NCBI RefSeq assembly: GCF_041146395.1
Contig: NW_027182879.1
Span: forward strand, 596,001-660,000
Source: Eulemur rufifrons
Lineage: Eukaryota; Chordata; Mammalia; Primates; Lemuridae
DNA: 64,000 bases
Reading direction: 5' to 3'
The notes beneath the pieces were generated by a model. That model made no database searches. It was not told the origin of the DNA and saw nothing but the letters and a program-made list of their open reading frames with translations. The position numbers and the translations under genes are program-made. Below, piece after piece: positions 10,819 to 22,312 of this stretch (position 1 is its first letter; the number at the start of each line of letters is the position of its first letter).

Positions 10819-11324
10819 AATTTAGGGTTAGGATTATGATTAGGGTTAGGGATGAAGGCTATTGTTAGGGTGAGGGCTTAGGGTTAGCGGTTAGGCTTAG
10901 GGTTAGGCTTAGGGTTAGAGATTAGGCTTAGGGTTATGGTTAACATTTAGTGTTAGTTTTATCGGTTACAGTTAGGTTTAGGGTTAAGGTTTAGGGTTAG
11001 GGTTAAGGTTAGGGGTTAGGGTTTCGTACAGGGTTATGTTTAAGTTTTAGGTTTAGCATTAAAGATTAGGAATGAGGTTAGGGTTAAGGGTTAGTGTGAG
11101 GGTTAATGGTTAGGGTTAAGGTTAAGGGTTAGGGTTAGGGGTTAGGGTTAGGTTTAAGGGTTCGTGTTAGGTTTAGGGTTAGAGTTAAGTGTTATGGTTA
11201 TGGTTAGGGGGTAGGGTTAGGTTTAGGGTTCATGGTTAGGGTTATGTTTAGGGATTAGTGTTAGGGTTAGGGGTTAGGTTTAGGCTTCAGGGTTAGGTTT
11301 AGTGTTAGGGCTGAGATTTAGCGG

Positions 11325-11520
11325 TTAGTTTAAGGGCACAAGACCTGTTTAATCTATGGTTACAGGGGTGTAGACAGGGTTGCCGTGACACCACACCATC
11401 GTATCCTGGGGCTTGGGCCAAGAACTACATGCAGGACTCAGACAGAGCCTCATCTCAGGCATGGCATGGCTGTATTTTAGGCTTGCTTAAGTCTGAGAAT
11501 GGAAGAAGTGTGTGACTTAG
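11325..11520 (+). repeat. B cassette B4
   Basis: B copy with ATGGTTACAGGGGTG, TGTATTTTAGG, AAGTCTGAG and a divergent TGTGACTTAG tail. Confidence 0.88.
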
Positions 11521-12358
11521 GGTAGTGTTAGGGTTAGGGGTTTGGGAATGGAATTAGGGGTTAGGGTTAGAGTGATGGTTATAGGTTAGGGGTTAGGGGT
11601 TAGGGTTAGTGTTAGGGTTAGGGGTTAAGTGTTAGGGTTGGCTTAGGGGCTAGTGTTAGGTTTAGCGTTGGGTTTAGGGTTAGGTTTAGGGTTAGGGTTA
11701 AGGGATTGGATTAGGGTTAAGTGTTAGGCTTAGGGTTAGGGTTAAGGGTTAGGGTTAGGGTTAAATGTTAACATGAGGGTCAGGGTTAAGGGTTAGGGTC
11801 AGGGTTAATGGTTAGGGTTAGGTTTAGGGGTTAGGGATAGACTTAGGTTTAAGAGTTAGGGTTAGGTTTAGAGTTCAGGGTTAGGGTTTACATTAAGGGT
11901 TATGGTTAGGTTTAAGTGTTAGGGTTACTGTTAGGGTTATGTCTAGGCATTAGGGTGTTAGTGTTAGGGTTAACAGTTAGGGTTTGGTTTAAGTGTTAGG
12001 ATTAGTGTCAGGGTTAAGAGTTAGGGTTAGGGGTTAGGGTTAGGGTTAAGGGTTAAGTTTTAGGGTGATTTTTTGGTGTAGGTTTAGGGTTAGGGGTTAG
12101 GTTTAGTGTTAGGTTTGTTGGTAGGTTAAAGTTAGGGTTAGCGGTTTAGAATTAGGGTTAGGGATTAGGTGTTACTGTTATGGCTAGGATTTAGGTTTAG
12201 AATTAAGGGAGAGGGGTTGTTCTCAGCATAAGTGTTATGCATTAACGTTAGGAAAAGGGGTTAAAGTTAGGGTTAGGTGAAGTTTAAGTGTTAAGGTGAG
12301 CAATATGATCAGGGTTAAGTGTTATGTTCAAGGTTAGGGTTATGGGTGAGGGGTAGTG

Positions 12359-12549
12359 TTTATGCTTAGGGCACGGACCTTGCCTGCACTAGGCGGTGGA
12401 TTCCAGGTTGCAATTGTCGCTGGGAACCCACTCTATCGTACGCTGGGTATGGGCTATGGGTTTCATGCAGGACACAGTGGCAGAGCCTCTGTAGGCTTCT
12501 AAACTTGTAGGCTTTCTAAACTCTGAGAGAGCAAGAAGTCTAAGAATTA
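12359..12549 (+). repeat. A cassette A10, internally rearranged
   Basis: The 5' half is normal, but after GGCAGAGCCTC the usual CTTTCACGCATGGCATGGG segment is missing and the TGTAGGCTT(T)CTAAACT motif is present twice in tandem (12490-12505 and 12506-12522). The tail TAAGAATTAT is like that of A2. Deletion and duplication at one site suggest a single template-slippage event. Confidence 0.85.
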
Positions 12550-13065
12550 TATTTAGGGTTAGAATTGTGATTAGGGTTAGGGATGAAGGTAAGTGTTAGG
12601 GTGAGGGCTTAGGGTTAGGAGTTAGGGATAGTGTTAGGGTTTAAATTTAGTGTTAGGATTAACAGTTACTGTTAGGATTAGGGTTAAGGTTTACGGTTAA
12701 GGTTAGGGGCTTGGGATTGGTACAGGGTGAGGTTCAAGTGCTAAGTTGGGTAAAGATTAGGATTTGAGTTAGGGATAAGGGTCAGTGTGAGGGTTAACTG
12801 TTAGGGTTAAGGTTAAGGGTTAGCATTAGGGGTTATGGTTAGGGTTAAGGGTTCGTGTTAGGTTTAGGGTTAGAGTTAAGTGTTATGGTTATGTTTAGGG
12901 GATAGGGTTAGGTTTAGGGTTCATGGTTAGGGTTAGGTTTAGGGGTTAGGGTTAGGGTTCTGGGTTAGGTTTAGTGTAAGCATTTAGTGTTATTGTTGGG
13001 TGTTAGGGTCAGGGCTTAGGTTTAGGGTTAGAGTTTAGAGTTAGTGTTAGGGCTGAGAATTATCA

Positions 13066-13262
13066 GTTAGTTTAAGGGCACAGGATCTGTTTAATCTATG
13101 GTGAGAGGTGTGCAGACAGGGTCGCTGTAACACCACAGCATCGTACCCTGGGCCTTGGGCCAAGACCTACGTGCAGGACTGAGGCGGAGTCTCTTCTCAT
13201 GCATGGCATGGCTGTATTGTAGGCTTGGTTGACTCTGAGAATGGAAGAAGTGTGAGAATTAG
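13066..13262 (+). repeat. B cassette B5
   Basis: B copy with CTGTAACACCACAGCATCG, a variant shared with B26 nearly 50 kb away, and GGCGGAGTCTCTTCTC. Confidence 0.9.
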
Positions 13263-14076
13263 GGTTAGGGTTAAGATTAGGGGTTTGGGGTGAGGGGTTG
13301 GAGTTCGAGTGAGGGTTAGGGGATAGGGATTATGGGTTAGTGTTAGTGTTAGGGTTGGGGGTTAGGTGTTAGGGTTGGGTTAGGGGCTAGGGTTAGGTTT
13401 AGTGTGGGGTTTAGGGTTAGGGTTATGGTTTAGGGTTAGGGTTAAGGGATAGGATTAGGGTTAAGGGTTAGGCTTAGGGTTAGGGTTAAATGTTAGCGTT
13501 AGGGTCAGGGTTAAGGGTTAGGGTCAGGGTTAATGATTAGGGTTAGGTTTATGGGTTACGGATAGACTTAGATTTAAGAGTTAGGGTTAGGTTTAGAGTT
13601 CAGAGTTAGGGTTAGCATTAAGTGTTATGGTTAGGTTTAGGTGTTAGGGTTACTGTTAGGGTTCTGTCTAGACGTTAGGATATTAGTGTTAGGGTAAGAG
13701 TTAGGGTTTTGTTTAATTGTAAGGATTAGGATAAGGGTTACTAGTTAGGGTTAGGGTTAGGGGTTAGGGTTAAGGGTTAGGGTTATTTTTAGGCGTACGT
13801 TTAGGGTTAGGGGTTAGGGTTAGGGTTAGATTTGTTGGTATGTTAAAGTTTGGGTTAGCGGTTTAGAATTAGGGTTAGGGTTTAGGTGTTACAGTTATGG
13901 CTAGGAGTTATGTTTAGAATTTAGGCATAGAGGTTTTTCTCAGGGTAAGTGTTATGCATTAAAGTTAGGATAGGAGCTTAAAGTTAGCGTTACGGTGAGG
14001 TTTACATTCTAAGGTGAGCAACAGGATCAGGGTTAGGTGTTATGTTCAAGGTTTGAGTTATGGGTGAGGAGTAGTG

Positions 14077-14278
14077 TTTATGCTTAGGGCACCGGCCGTG
14101 TCTGCATTAGGCGGGGGGTTTAGGGGGCTGGGCTTGTCATTGAGAACCCACTCCCTTTTACGCTGTGTATGTGCCCTGGGTTTCAAGCAGGACACAGTGG
14201 TAGAGCCTCCTTTCACACATGGCATGGGAAGATTGTAGGCTTTATAAACTCTGAGAAATCAAGAAGTCTCAGAATTAT
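14077..14278 (+). repeat. A cassette A11
   Basis: A core with ACCGGCCGTG, CACTCCCTTTTACG and TTTCAAGCAGGACAC; TTTATAAACT and AGAATTATATTTAGGG as in A7. Confidence 0.9.
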
Positions 14279-14807
14279 ATTTAGGGTTAGGATTGTGGTT
14301 GGGTTTAGGGATGAAGGTTAGTGTTAGGGTGAGGGCTTAGGGTTAGGGTTAGGGTTATCGTCAGGGTTAAAGATTAGTTTTAGGTTTAATGGTTACAGTT
14401 AAGTTTAGGGTTAAGGTTTATGGTTAGGGCTAAAGTTAGGGGTTAAGGGTTAGGGTTTGGTACAGTGTTAAGGTTAAGTGATAGGTTTAGGGTTAAAGAT
14501 TAGGATTAGGGTTAGGTTTAAGGGTTAATGTGAGGGTTAACAGTTTGTGTTAAGGTTAAGAGTTAGTGTTAGGTTTTAGGGTTAGGGTTAAGAGTTCGTG
14601 TTAGGTTTAGGATTAGAATTAAGTGTTGTGGTTAGGGTTAGAGGTTAGGGTTAGGTTTAGGGTTCATGGTTAGGGTTACCTTTAGGCATTAGCGTTAGGG
14701 TTAGGGGGTATGTTTAGGGTAAGATTTTAGAGTTAGTGTTGGGCTTTAGGGTCAGTGTTTAGGTTTAGGGTGAGGGGTTAGGGTCAGTGTTAGGGCTGAG
14801 ATTTATT

Positions 14808-15005
14808 GGTTACTTTAAGGACACAGGACCTGTTTAATCTATGGTAAGAGGGGTGAAGACCAGGTCGCCGTGACATCACACCATCATATCCTGGGCCTTG
14901 GGACAAGACCTACATGCAGGACTCAGGCAGAGCCTCTTCTCACGCATGGCATGGCTATATTGTAGGCTTGGTTAACTCTGAGAATGGAAAAAGTGTGAGA
15001 ATTAG
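14808..15005 (+). repeat. B cassette B6
   Basis: B copy opening GGTTACTTTAAGGACAC, with GAAGACCAGGTCGCC and GGCTATATTG. Partner of B2. Its post-B linker hosts Alu 2. Confidence 0.9.
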
Positions 15006-15449
15006 GGTTAGTGTTAAGTGTTTTGGGTAAGGGTTTAGATTGAGGGTTAGGGGTTAGGGATTAGAGGTTAGGGTTAGTGTTAGGGTTAGGGGTTAGGTGT
15101 TAGGGTTGAGTTTGGGGCTAGGGTTAGGTTTAGCGTTGGGGTTAGGGTTAAGTTTAGGGATTAGGCTTAGATTTAAGGATTAGGATCAGGGTTAAGTGTT
15201 AGGCTTAGGGTTATGGTTAAGGGTTAGGTTTAGGGTTAAGTGTTAGCGTTAGGTTCAGGGTTAAGGGTTAGGGTCAAGGTGAACCGTTAGCATTAGGGTT
15301 ATTGGTTAGGGATAGACTTAGGTTTAAAGGTTAAGGTTAGGTTTAGGGTTCAGGGTTATGGTTAGCATTAGGGGTTAGGGTTGGGTTAGGGGTTATGGTT
15401 ACTGTTGGGTTTAGGTCTAGGCGTTAGGGTGATTGTTAGTGTTAGGGTT

Positions 15450-15802
<353 letters not shown>

Positions 15803-15817
15803 AAGAATTAGGGTTCA
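15803..15817 (+). repeat. Target-site duplication, right copy, Alu 2
   Basis: Exact second copy of the duplication, after the poly-A tail. Confidence 0.9.
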
Positions 15818-16185
15818 GTTTAATTGTTAGGATTAGGATCAAGTTTAAGAGTTAGGGTGAGTGTTAGGGGTTAGGGTTATGGGTTAAGGGTTAGTATTAT
15901 TTTAACGCATAGGTTTAGGATTAGGGGTTAGGGTTAGTGTTAGGTTTTTTGGTAGGGTTAAGGTTAGGGTTAGTGGTTTAGAATTAGTGTTAGGGATTAG
16001 GTGTTATGGCTAGGAGTTAGGTTTAGAATTATGGGATAGGGGTTGTTCTCAGGGTAAGTGTTATGCATTAACGTTAGGATAAGGGGTTAAATTTAGGGTT
16101 ACAGTGACGTTTATGTTTTAAGGTGAGCAATGCAATCAGAGTTATGGGTTATGTTCAGAGTTAGGATTAGGGGTCAGGAGTAGTG

Positions 16186-16387
16186 TTTATGCTTAGGGAA
16201 CGGGCCCTGTCTGCACTAGTTGGGGGGGTTCAGGGCTGTGATTGTCACCAGGAACCCACTTTATTGTACTCTGGGTATGGGCCCCTGGGTTTCATGCAGG
16301 ACACTGTGACAGGGCCTCCTTTCACGCATGGCATGAGAGGATTGTAGGCTTTCTAAATTCTGAGAGAGCAAGAAATCTGAGAATTAG
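16186..16387 (+). repeat. A cassette A12
   Basis: A core with GTTCAGGGCTGTGATTG as in A8, and GACACTGTGACAGGGCC. Counterpart of A8 after allowing for the two Alus. Confidence 0.9.
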
Positions 16388-16860
16388 ATTTAGGGTTAGG
16401 ATTATCGTTAGGGTTAGGGATGAAGGTTAGTGTTAGGCTGAGGGCTTAGGGCTAGCGGTTAGGGTTAGGATTAGGGTTAAAGTTTAGTATTAGGTTTAAT
16501 GGTTACAGTTAGGTTTATGGTTAAGCTTTAGGATTAAGGTTAAGATCAGGGGTTAGGGTTCGGTACAGGGCTAGGTTGAAGTGTTAGGATTAGGGTTAAA
16601 CATTAAGATTAGGGTTAGCATTAAGGGTTAGTGTGAGGGTTAATGGTTATGGTTAAGGTTCTGTGTTAGGGTTAGGGGTTAGGGTTAGGTTTAAGTGTTC
16701 ATGTTAGGTTTAGGGTTAGGGTTAAGTTTTATGGTTATGATTAGGGCATAGGGTTAGGTTTAGGATTCAAGGTTAGCATTATGTTTAGGGGTTAGTATTA
16801 GGGTTAGGGGTTAACGTTAGGGTTAGGGGTTAGGGTTAGTGTTAGGGCTGAGGTTTAGCG
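16388..16860 (+). repeat. Post-A linker, exemplar (A core to B cassette)
   Basis: This is the typical linker downstream of an A core. It runs through GGGATGAAGGTTAGTG, GGTTTAATGGTTACAGTTAGG, a GGTACAGGG block, TTAGTGTGAGGGTTAA, a GTTCATGTTAGG block and TTAAGTNTTATGG, and then (in A+B units) enters the pre-B segment ending in GAGGTTTAGCGG. In A-only units the linker instead passes directly to an ATTTTTAGGCATAGGG element and the next A arm. Nothing other than ordered telomere-variant sequence is present. Confidence 0.7.
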
Positions 16861-17056
16861 GTTAGATTATGGTCACAGGACCTGTTTAATCTATGGTTAG
16901 AATGGTGTGGACAGGAGCGCCGTGACACCACACCATCTTATCCTGGGCCTTGGGCCAAGACCTACATGCAGGTCTCATGCGGAGCCTCTTCTCATGCATG
17001 GCATGGCTCTATTGTAGGCTTGCCTAACTCTGAGAATGGAAGAAGTGTGAGAATTA
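16861..17056 (+). repeat. B cassette B7
   Basis: B copy opening GTTAGATTATGGTCACAGG (GGGCAC changed to GGTCAC), with CTCATGCGGAGCC and TTGCCTAACTC. Confidence 0.9.
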
Positions 17057-17619
17057 GGGTTTTGGTTAGGGTTAGGGGTTAGGGATTAGGGGTTAGGGTT
17101 AGTGTTAGGGTTAGGGGTTTGGTGTTAGACTTGGGTTAGGTGCTAGCATTAGATTTAGGGGTGGGGTTAGTGTTAGGTTTAGGGTTAGGGGTTAAGGTTA
17201 GAGTTAGGGTTAAGGGATTGGATTAGGGTTAATAGTTATGGGTTAAGGCTTAGTGTCAGCATTTAGGGCTAGGGTTAGATTTAAGTGTTAGGGTTATGGT
17301 CACTGCTAAGGGTTAGGGTGAGGGTTAATGGTTAGTGTTAGGATTATATGTTAGGGATAGAGTTAGGTTTAAGGGTTAGGTTTAGGTTTCAGGGTTACTG
17401 TTAGCATTATGGGTTAGGGTTAGGATTAGGGGTTAGGTTTACTCTTAACATTAGGTCTAGACGTTAGGATAAGGGTTAAGAGCTGGGTTAAGAGTTAGGG
17501 TTAGGCTTAATTTTTAGGATTAGGATCAGGATTAAGGGTTAGGGTTAGGGTTAGGGTTAGGGGCTAGCGTTAGGGTTAGTGTTAGGGTTTTTGGCAGGGT
17601 TAAGGCTAGTGTTAGTGGT
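17057..17619 (+). repeat. Post-B linker, exemplar (B cassette to next A arm)
   Basis: This linker follows B cassettes. Recurrent landmarks are a GGTTAGGTGTTAG/GGGTTGGGTTAGG block, a GGGATAGAGTTAGG block, TTAGCATTAGGGG, GTTACTGTTAGGG, AGGTCTAGNCGTTAGG and a TTAATTGTTAGGATTAGGAT element shortly before the next arm. The same order recurs after nearly every B, so it is part of the amplified unit. No gene is seen. Confidence 0.7.
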
Positions 17620-17833
17620 TTAGAATTCGGGTTAGGGATTAGGTGTTATGGTTATGGCTAGGAGTTAGGCTTAGAATTAAGGAATAGGGTTTGTTCTCAG
17701 GGTAAGTGTTATGCATTAACGTTAGGATAAGTGGTTAAAATTAGGGTTATGGTTAGGTTTACGTTTTAAGGTGAGCAATAGGATCAGGGTTAGATTGTAT
17801 GTTCAGGGTTAGGTTTATGGGTGAGGGGTAGTG
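17620..17833 (+). repeat. A arm, exemplar (conserved lead-in to each A core)
   Basis: This stretch represents the roughly 200-bp lead-in found before most A cores. Its landmarks, in order, are GGTTTAGAATT, GGGATTAGGTGTTA, GGTTATGGCTAGGAG, GTTCTCAGGGTAAGTGTTATG, CATTAACGTTAGGATAAG, GGTGAGCAATAGGATCAGGG, TAGGTGTTATGTTCAGGG (here altered) and TTATGGGTGAGGGGTAG. It is telomere-like in composition, but the interruptions sit at the same positions in nearly every unit. Arms are missing before A14, A20 and A33, and occur without a core at 940-1135 and 34785-34857. No coding function is visible. Confidence 0.8.
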
Positions 17834-18035
17834 TTTATGCTTAGGGCATGGGCCCTACCTGCACTAGACCGGGGGGTCAGGGGATGCGATTGTCGTCAGG
17901 AACCCACTGTATCGTACACTGGGTATGCGCCCCTGTGTTTCATGCAGAATACTGTGGCAGAGCCTCCTTTCACGCATGGCTTGGGAGGATTGTAGGCTTT
18001 CAAATCTCTGAGAAATTAAGAATTCTGAGAATTAG
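17834..18035 (+). repeat. A cassette A13
   Basis: A core with GTGTTTCATGCAGAATACTG, TTTCAAATCTCTG and AAATTAAGAATTCTGAG. Confidence 0.9.
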
Positions 18036-18557
18036 ATTTAGGGTTAGGATTATGGTTAGTGTAAGGGATGAAGGTTAGTCTTAGGGTGAGGGTTTAGGGT
18101 TAGGTGTTAGCGTTAGAGTTAGGGTTAAAGTTAGTGTTAGGTTTAACGGTTACAATTAGGTTTAGGGTTAAGTATTAGGGTGTGGGTTAAGTTTAGGGGT
18201 TAGAGTTTGGTACAGGGTTATGCTTAAGTGTTAGGTTTAGGGTTAAAAATTGGTATAGGGTTAGGGTTAAGGGTTAATGTGAGGGTTAATGGTTAGGGTT
18301 AAAGTTAAGGGTTCGGGTTAGGTGTTAGGTTTAGGGTTAAGGGTTCGTGTTAGGTTTTGTGTTATAGTTAAGTGTTATGGTTTAGGGTTGATTGTTAGGG
18401 TTACGTTCAGGGATTAGGGTTAGGGTTAAGTGATAGGATTAGGTTTAATTGTAAGGCTTAGTGTTAGGGTAAAGGGTTAGTGTTAGGGTTAAGGGTTAGG
18501 GTTAGGGTTAGGGTGAGGGTTAATGGTTAGGCTTAAGATTATGACTTAGGGGTAGTG

Positions 18558-18762
18558 TTTATGCTTAGGGCACGTGCCCTGTCTTCACAAGGCGGGGGCA
18601 GGTTACAGGGCTGGGAATGTCACCAGGAGCCCACTCTATCGTACGCTGGATATGGGCCCCTGGGTTTCGTGCAGAACACAGTGGCAGAGCCTCCTTTCAC
18701 ACATGGCATGGGAGGATTGTTGGCTTTCTAAAATCTGAGAAAGCAAGAAGTCTGAGAATTAG
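18558..18762 (+). repeat. A cassette A14 (armless, recombinant upstream junction)
   Basis: A normal core with GGTTTCGTGCAGAACAC, only about 0.72 kb after A13. The usual arm (TTATGCATTAACG, GAGCAATAGG) is absent. Post-B-like sequence ending GTGAGGGTTAATGGTTAGG runs directly into the core. A20 and A33 have the same type of junction. Confidence 0.85.
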
Positions 18763-19274
18763 ATTCAGAGTTAGTATTATGGTTAGGATTAGGGATGAAA
18801 GTTAGTGTTAGGGTGAGGACTTAGGGTTAGGGGTTAGGGTTAGGGTTAATGGTTAGTGTTCAGTTTAATGGTTACAATTAGGCTTAGGGTTACGGTTTAG
18901 TGTTAGGTCTAAGGTTAGGGGTTAGATTTTGGTACAGGGTAAGGGTTAAGTGTTAGGTTTAGGGTTAAAGATTAGGATTAGGGTTAGATTTAAGGGTTAC
19001 AGTCAGGTTTAACAATTAGGGTTAAGATTAAGTGTTAGGGTTACGGTTTAGGGTTAGGGTGAAGGGATCGTGTTAGGTTTAGGTTTAGAGTTAAGTGCTA
19101 TGTTTAGGGTTAGGTGTTAGGGTTAGGTTTACGGTTCATGGTGAAGGTTATCTTTAGGGGTTAGGGTTATGGGTTAGGATTAGGGTAAGGGTTTAGTGTT
19201 AGCATTGGGCGTTAGAGTCAGGGCTTAAGTTTAGGGTGAGGGGTTAGGGTTAGTGTTAGGGCTTAGATTTAGAG

Positions 19275-19471
19275 GTTAGCTTAAGGGCACAGGACCTGTT
19301 TCATCTATGGTGAGAAGGGTGCAGAATGATTCGCCGTGACACCACACCACCATACCCTGGGCCTTGGGCCCAGACTTACATGCAGGACTCAGATGGAGCC
19401 TCTTCTCACTCATGGCATGGCTGTATTGTAGGCTTTCTTAACTCTGAGAATGGAAGAAGTATGAGAATTAG
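19275..19471 (+). repeat. B cassette B8
   Basis: B copy with GTTAGCTTAAGGGC, GTGCAGAATGATTCGCC and CTTTCTTAACTC. The GCAGAATG block is shared with B14 (similar in B9), marking a subfamily. Confidence 0.9.
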
Positions 19472-20329
19472 GGTTATGGTTAGGGTTAGGGGTTGGGGTT
19501 AGGGGTTAGTGTTCGAGTGAGGGTTAGGGATTAGGGATTAGGGGTTCGGGTTAGTGTTATGGTTAGGGGTTAGGTGTTAGGGTTAGGTTAGGGGCTAGGG
19601 TTAGATTTAGGGTTGGGGTTAGTGTTAGGGTTAAGGTTAGGGGTTAGGGTTAGATTTATGGTTAAGGGATAGGATTACAGTTAAGGGTTAAGGCCTAAGG
19701 TTAGGGTTAGGACTAAGCGTTAGGGTTACTGTCAGAGTTAAGTGTAAGGGTGAGATTTAACGGTTAGGGTTAGGGTTATGGGTCAAGGATAGAGTTAGTT
19801 TTAAGGGTTAGTGTTATGGTTAGGTTTAGGGTTCAGGGTTAGGGTTAGCATTAGGGTTTAGGGTTAAATTTAGGAGTTAGGGTTACTCTTAGGGTTAGGT
19901 CTAGGCGTTAGGGTAAAGGCTAGTGTTAGGGTTAAGAGTAAGGGTTAGGTTTAATGGTTAGGATTTGGATCAGGCTTAAGGGTTAGGGTTAGGGGTTAGT
20001 GTTTGGATTAAGGGTCAAATGTTATGGCTATATTTTAGGCGCAGGTTTAAGGTTAGCAGTTAGGGTTAGGTTTATTGTTCGGGTTGTTTGTAGGCTTAAG
20101 GTTAGGGTTAGCGGTTTAGAATTAGGATTGGGGATTAGGTGTTATGGTTATGGCTAGGATATAGGCTTAGAATTAAGTGATAAGGGTTGTTCTCAGGATA
20201 AGTGTTATGCATTAACGTTAGGTTAAGGGGTTCAAGTTAAGGTTATGGTCAGGTTTATGTATTAATGTGAGCAATAGGATCAGGGTTAGGTGTTATGTTT
20301 AGGGTTAGGGTTATGTGTGAGTGGTAGTG

Positions 20330-20531
20330 TTTATGCTTAGGTCACGGGCCCTGCCTGCACTAGACGAGGCGGTTGGGGGCTGCCATTGACGCCGGGAACC
20401 CACTCTATCGTATGCTGGGTATGTGACTCTGGGTTTCATGTAGTACACTGTGGCAGTGTCTCCTTTCACACATGGCATGGGAGTATTGTAGGCGTTTAAA
20501 ACTCTGAGAAAGCAAGAAGTCCGAGAATTAG
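20330..20531 (+). repeat. A cassette A15
   Basis: A core with GCTTAGGTCACGGGCC, TTTCATGTAGTACACTG, GGCAGTGTCTCC and GGCGTTTAAAACTC. Confidence 0.9.
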
Positions 20532-21217
20532 ATGTAGGGTTAGGATTATGGCTAGGGTCAGGGATGAAGTTTAGTCTTGTGGTAAGGGCTTAGGGATAGG
20601 TATTAGGGTTAGAGTTAGGCTTAAAGGTTAGTGTTAAGTTTAGTGGTTACAGTTAGGTTTAGGGTTACGTTTTAGGGTGAGGGTTAAGGTTATGGGTTAG
20701 GGTTAGGTACAGGGTTAGGGTTGTGTTAGGTTTTGGGTTAAAGATTAGGATTAGGGTTAGAGTTAAAGGTTAGTGTCAGGGTTAATGGTTAGGTGTAAGA
20801 TTAAGGGTTAGGGTTAGGGGTTAGGTTAGCGTTAAGGGTTCGTGTTGGGTTTAGGATTAGAGTTAAGTGTTATGGTTAGGGTTAGTGGTTAGGGTTCGGG
20901 TTAAGCGTTAAGGGTTAGGGTTATTTTTAGACAAGGTGAGGATTAGGGGTTAGGATTAGGGTTCTGTTAGGGGTTTTGGTCCGGTTAAGGTTAGGGTTAG
21001 CGGATAAGAATTAGGTTTAGTGATTAGATGTTATGGTTATGGCTAGGAGTAGGGTTAGAATTATGGGACAGGGCCTGTTCTCAGGGTAAGTGCTATGCAT
21101 TAACATTAGGATAAGGGGTTAAAGTTAGGGTTATGGTGAGGTTTACGTGTTAAGGTGAGCAATACGATCAGGGTTAGGTGTTATGTTCAGGGTTAGGGTT
21201 ATGGGTGACGGGTAGAG

Positions 21218-21419
21218 TTTATGCTTAGGCCATGGGCCCTTTCTGCACTAGAAGGGGGGTTAGGGGGCTGGGATAGTCGCCAGAAACCCACTCTATCGTA
21301 TGCTGGATATGGGCCCCTGGGTTTCATGCCACACACAGTGGCAGATCCTCCTTTCACGCATGGCATGGGTGGATTGTAGGCTTTCGGAACTCTGAAAAAG
21401 CAAGAAGTCTGAGAATTAG
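21218..21419 (+). repeat. A cassette A16
   Basis: A core with TTTCATGCCACACACAGTGG, GGCAGATCC and CTTTCGGAACTCTG; 0.89 kb after A15 (A-only unit). Confidence 0.9.
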
Positions 21420-22109
21420 ATTTAGGGTTAGGATTATGGTTATGGTTAGGGATGAGGGTTAACGTTAGGTTTACGGCATAGGATTAGGTTTTAGGGTTAC
21501 AGTTAGGGTTAAACTTTAGTGTTAGGTTTAATGGTTACAGATAGGTTTAGGGCTAAGTTTTAGGGTGAGGGTTAAGGTTAGGGTTGAGGGTTTGCAACAG
21601 GGTAAGGGTTAAGTGTTTGGTTTAGGGTTAAAGATTAGCATTAGGGTTAGTGTTAAGGGTAACTGTGAGCGTTAACGGTTAGGGTTAAGGTTAAGGGTCA
21701 GGATTATGGGTAGGGGTAGGGTTAAGGGTCCGTTTTAGGTTTAGCGTTAGAGTTAAGTGTTATGGTTAGCGTTAGGGATTAGGGTTAGGGTTAAGGATTA
21801 GAGTTAGGGTTACTTTTAGGCATAGGGTAGGATTAGGGGTTAGGGTTAGAGATAGGGTTAGGGTTATTTGTATGGTTAAGGTTAAGGTTAGTGGTTTAGA
21901 ATTAGGGTTAGGGATTAGGTATTACGGTTATGGCTAGGAGTTAGGCTTAGAAATATGGTATAGGGTTTGTTCTCAGGGTAAGTGCCATGCATTAACGTTA
22001 GGATAAGGGGTTAAAGCTAGGGTTACAGTGAGGTCTAGTTGTTAAGGTGAGCAATAGGATCAGGGTAAGGTGTTATGCTCAGGGTTGGGGATATGGGTTA
22101 GGGGAAGTG

Positions 22110-22312
22110 TTTATGCTTAGTGCACAGTCCCTGTCTCCACTAGGCAGGGGGGTTAGGTGTCTAGGATTGTCCCCGGGAGACCACTCTAACGTACGCTGGG
22201 TATGGGCCCCTGGGTTTCATGCAGGACACAGTGGCAGAGCCTCCTTTTACACATGACATGGAAGGATTGTAGTCTTTCTATACTCTGAGAAAGCAAGAAG
22301 TCTGAGAATTAG
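22110..22312 (+). repeat. A cassette A17
   Basis: A core of the 'GAGACC' subfamily (GGTGTCTAGGATTG then CGGGAGACCACTCT), with TAGTCTTTCTATACTC near the end. A22, A39 and A47 share the GAGACCAC variant. Confidence 0.9.

Noticed and set aside
10632..10868. A family of small open frames (60-107 codons) ending in a repeated Phe-His-Ala-Trp-His / Arg-Val-Arg-type peptide, seen in most A cores
   Set aside because: The frames are open because the A core has one long stop-poor frame that continues into AGG-GTT (Arg-Val) repeats. Many copies carry frameshifts or stops, start sites vary, no domain is recognisable, and CpG decay rather than synonymous change dominates. They are shadows of the repeat.
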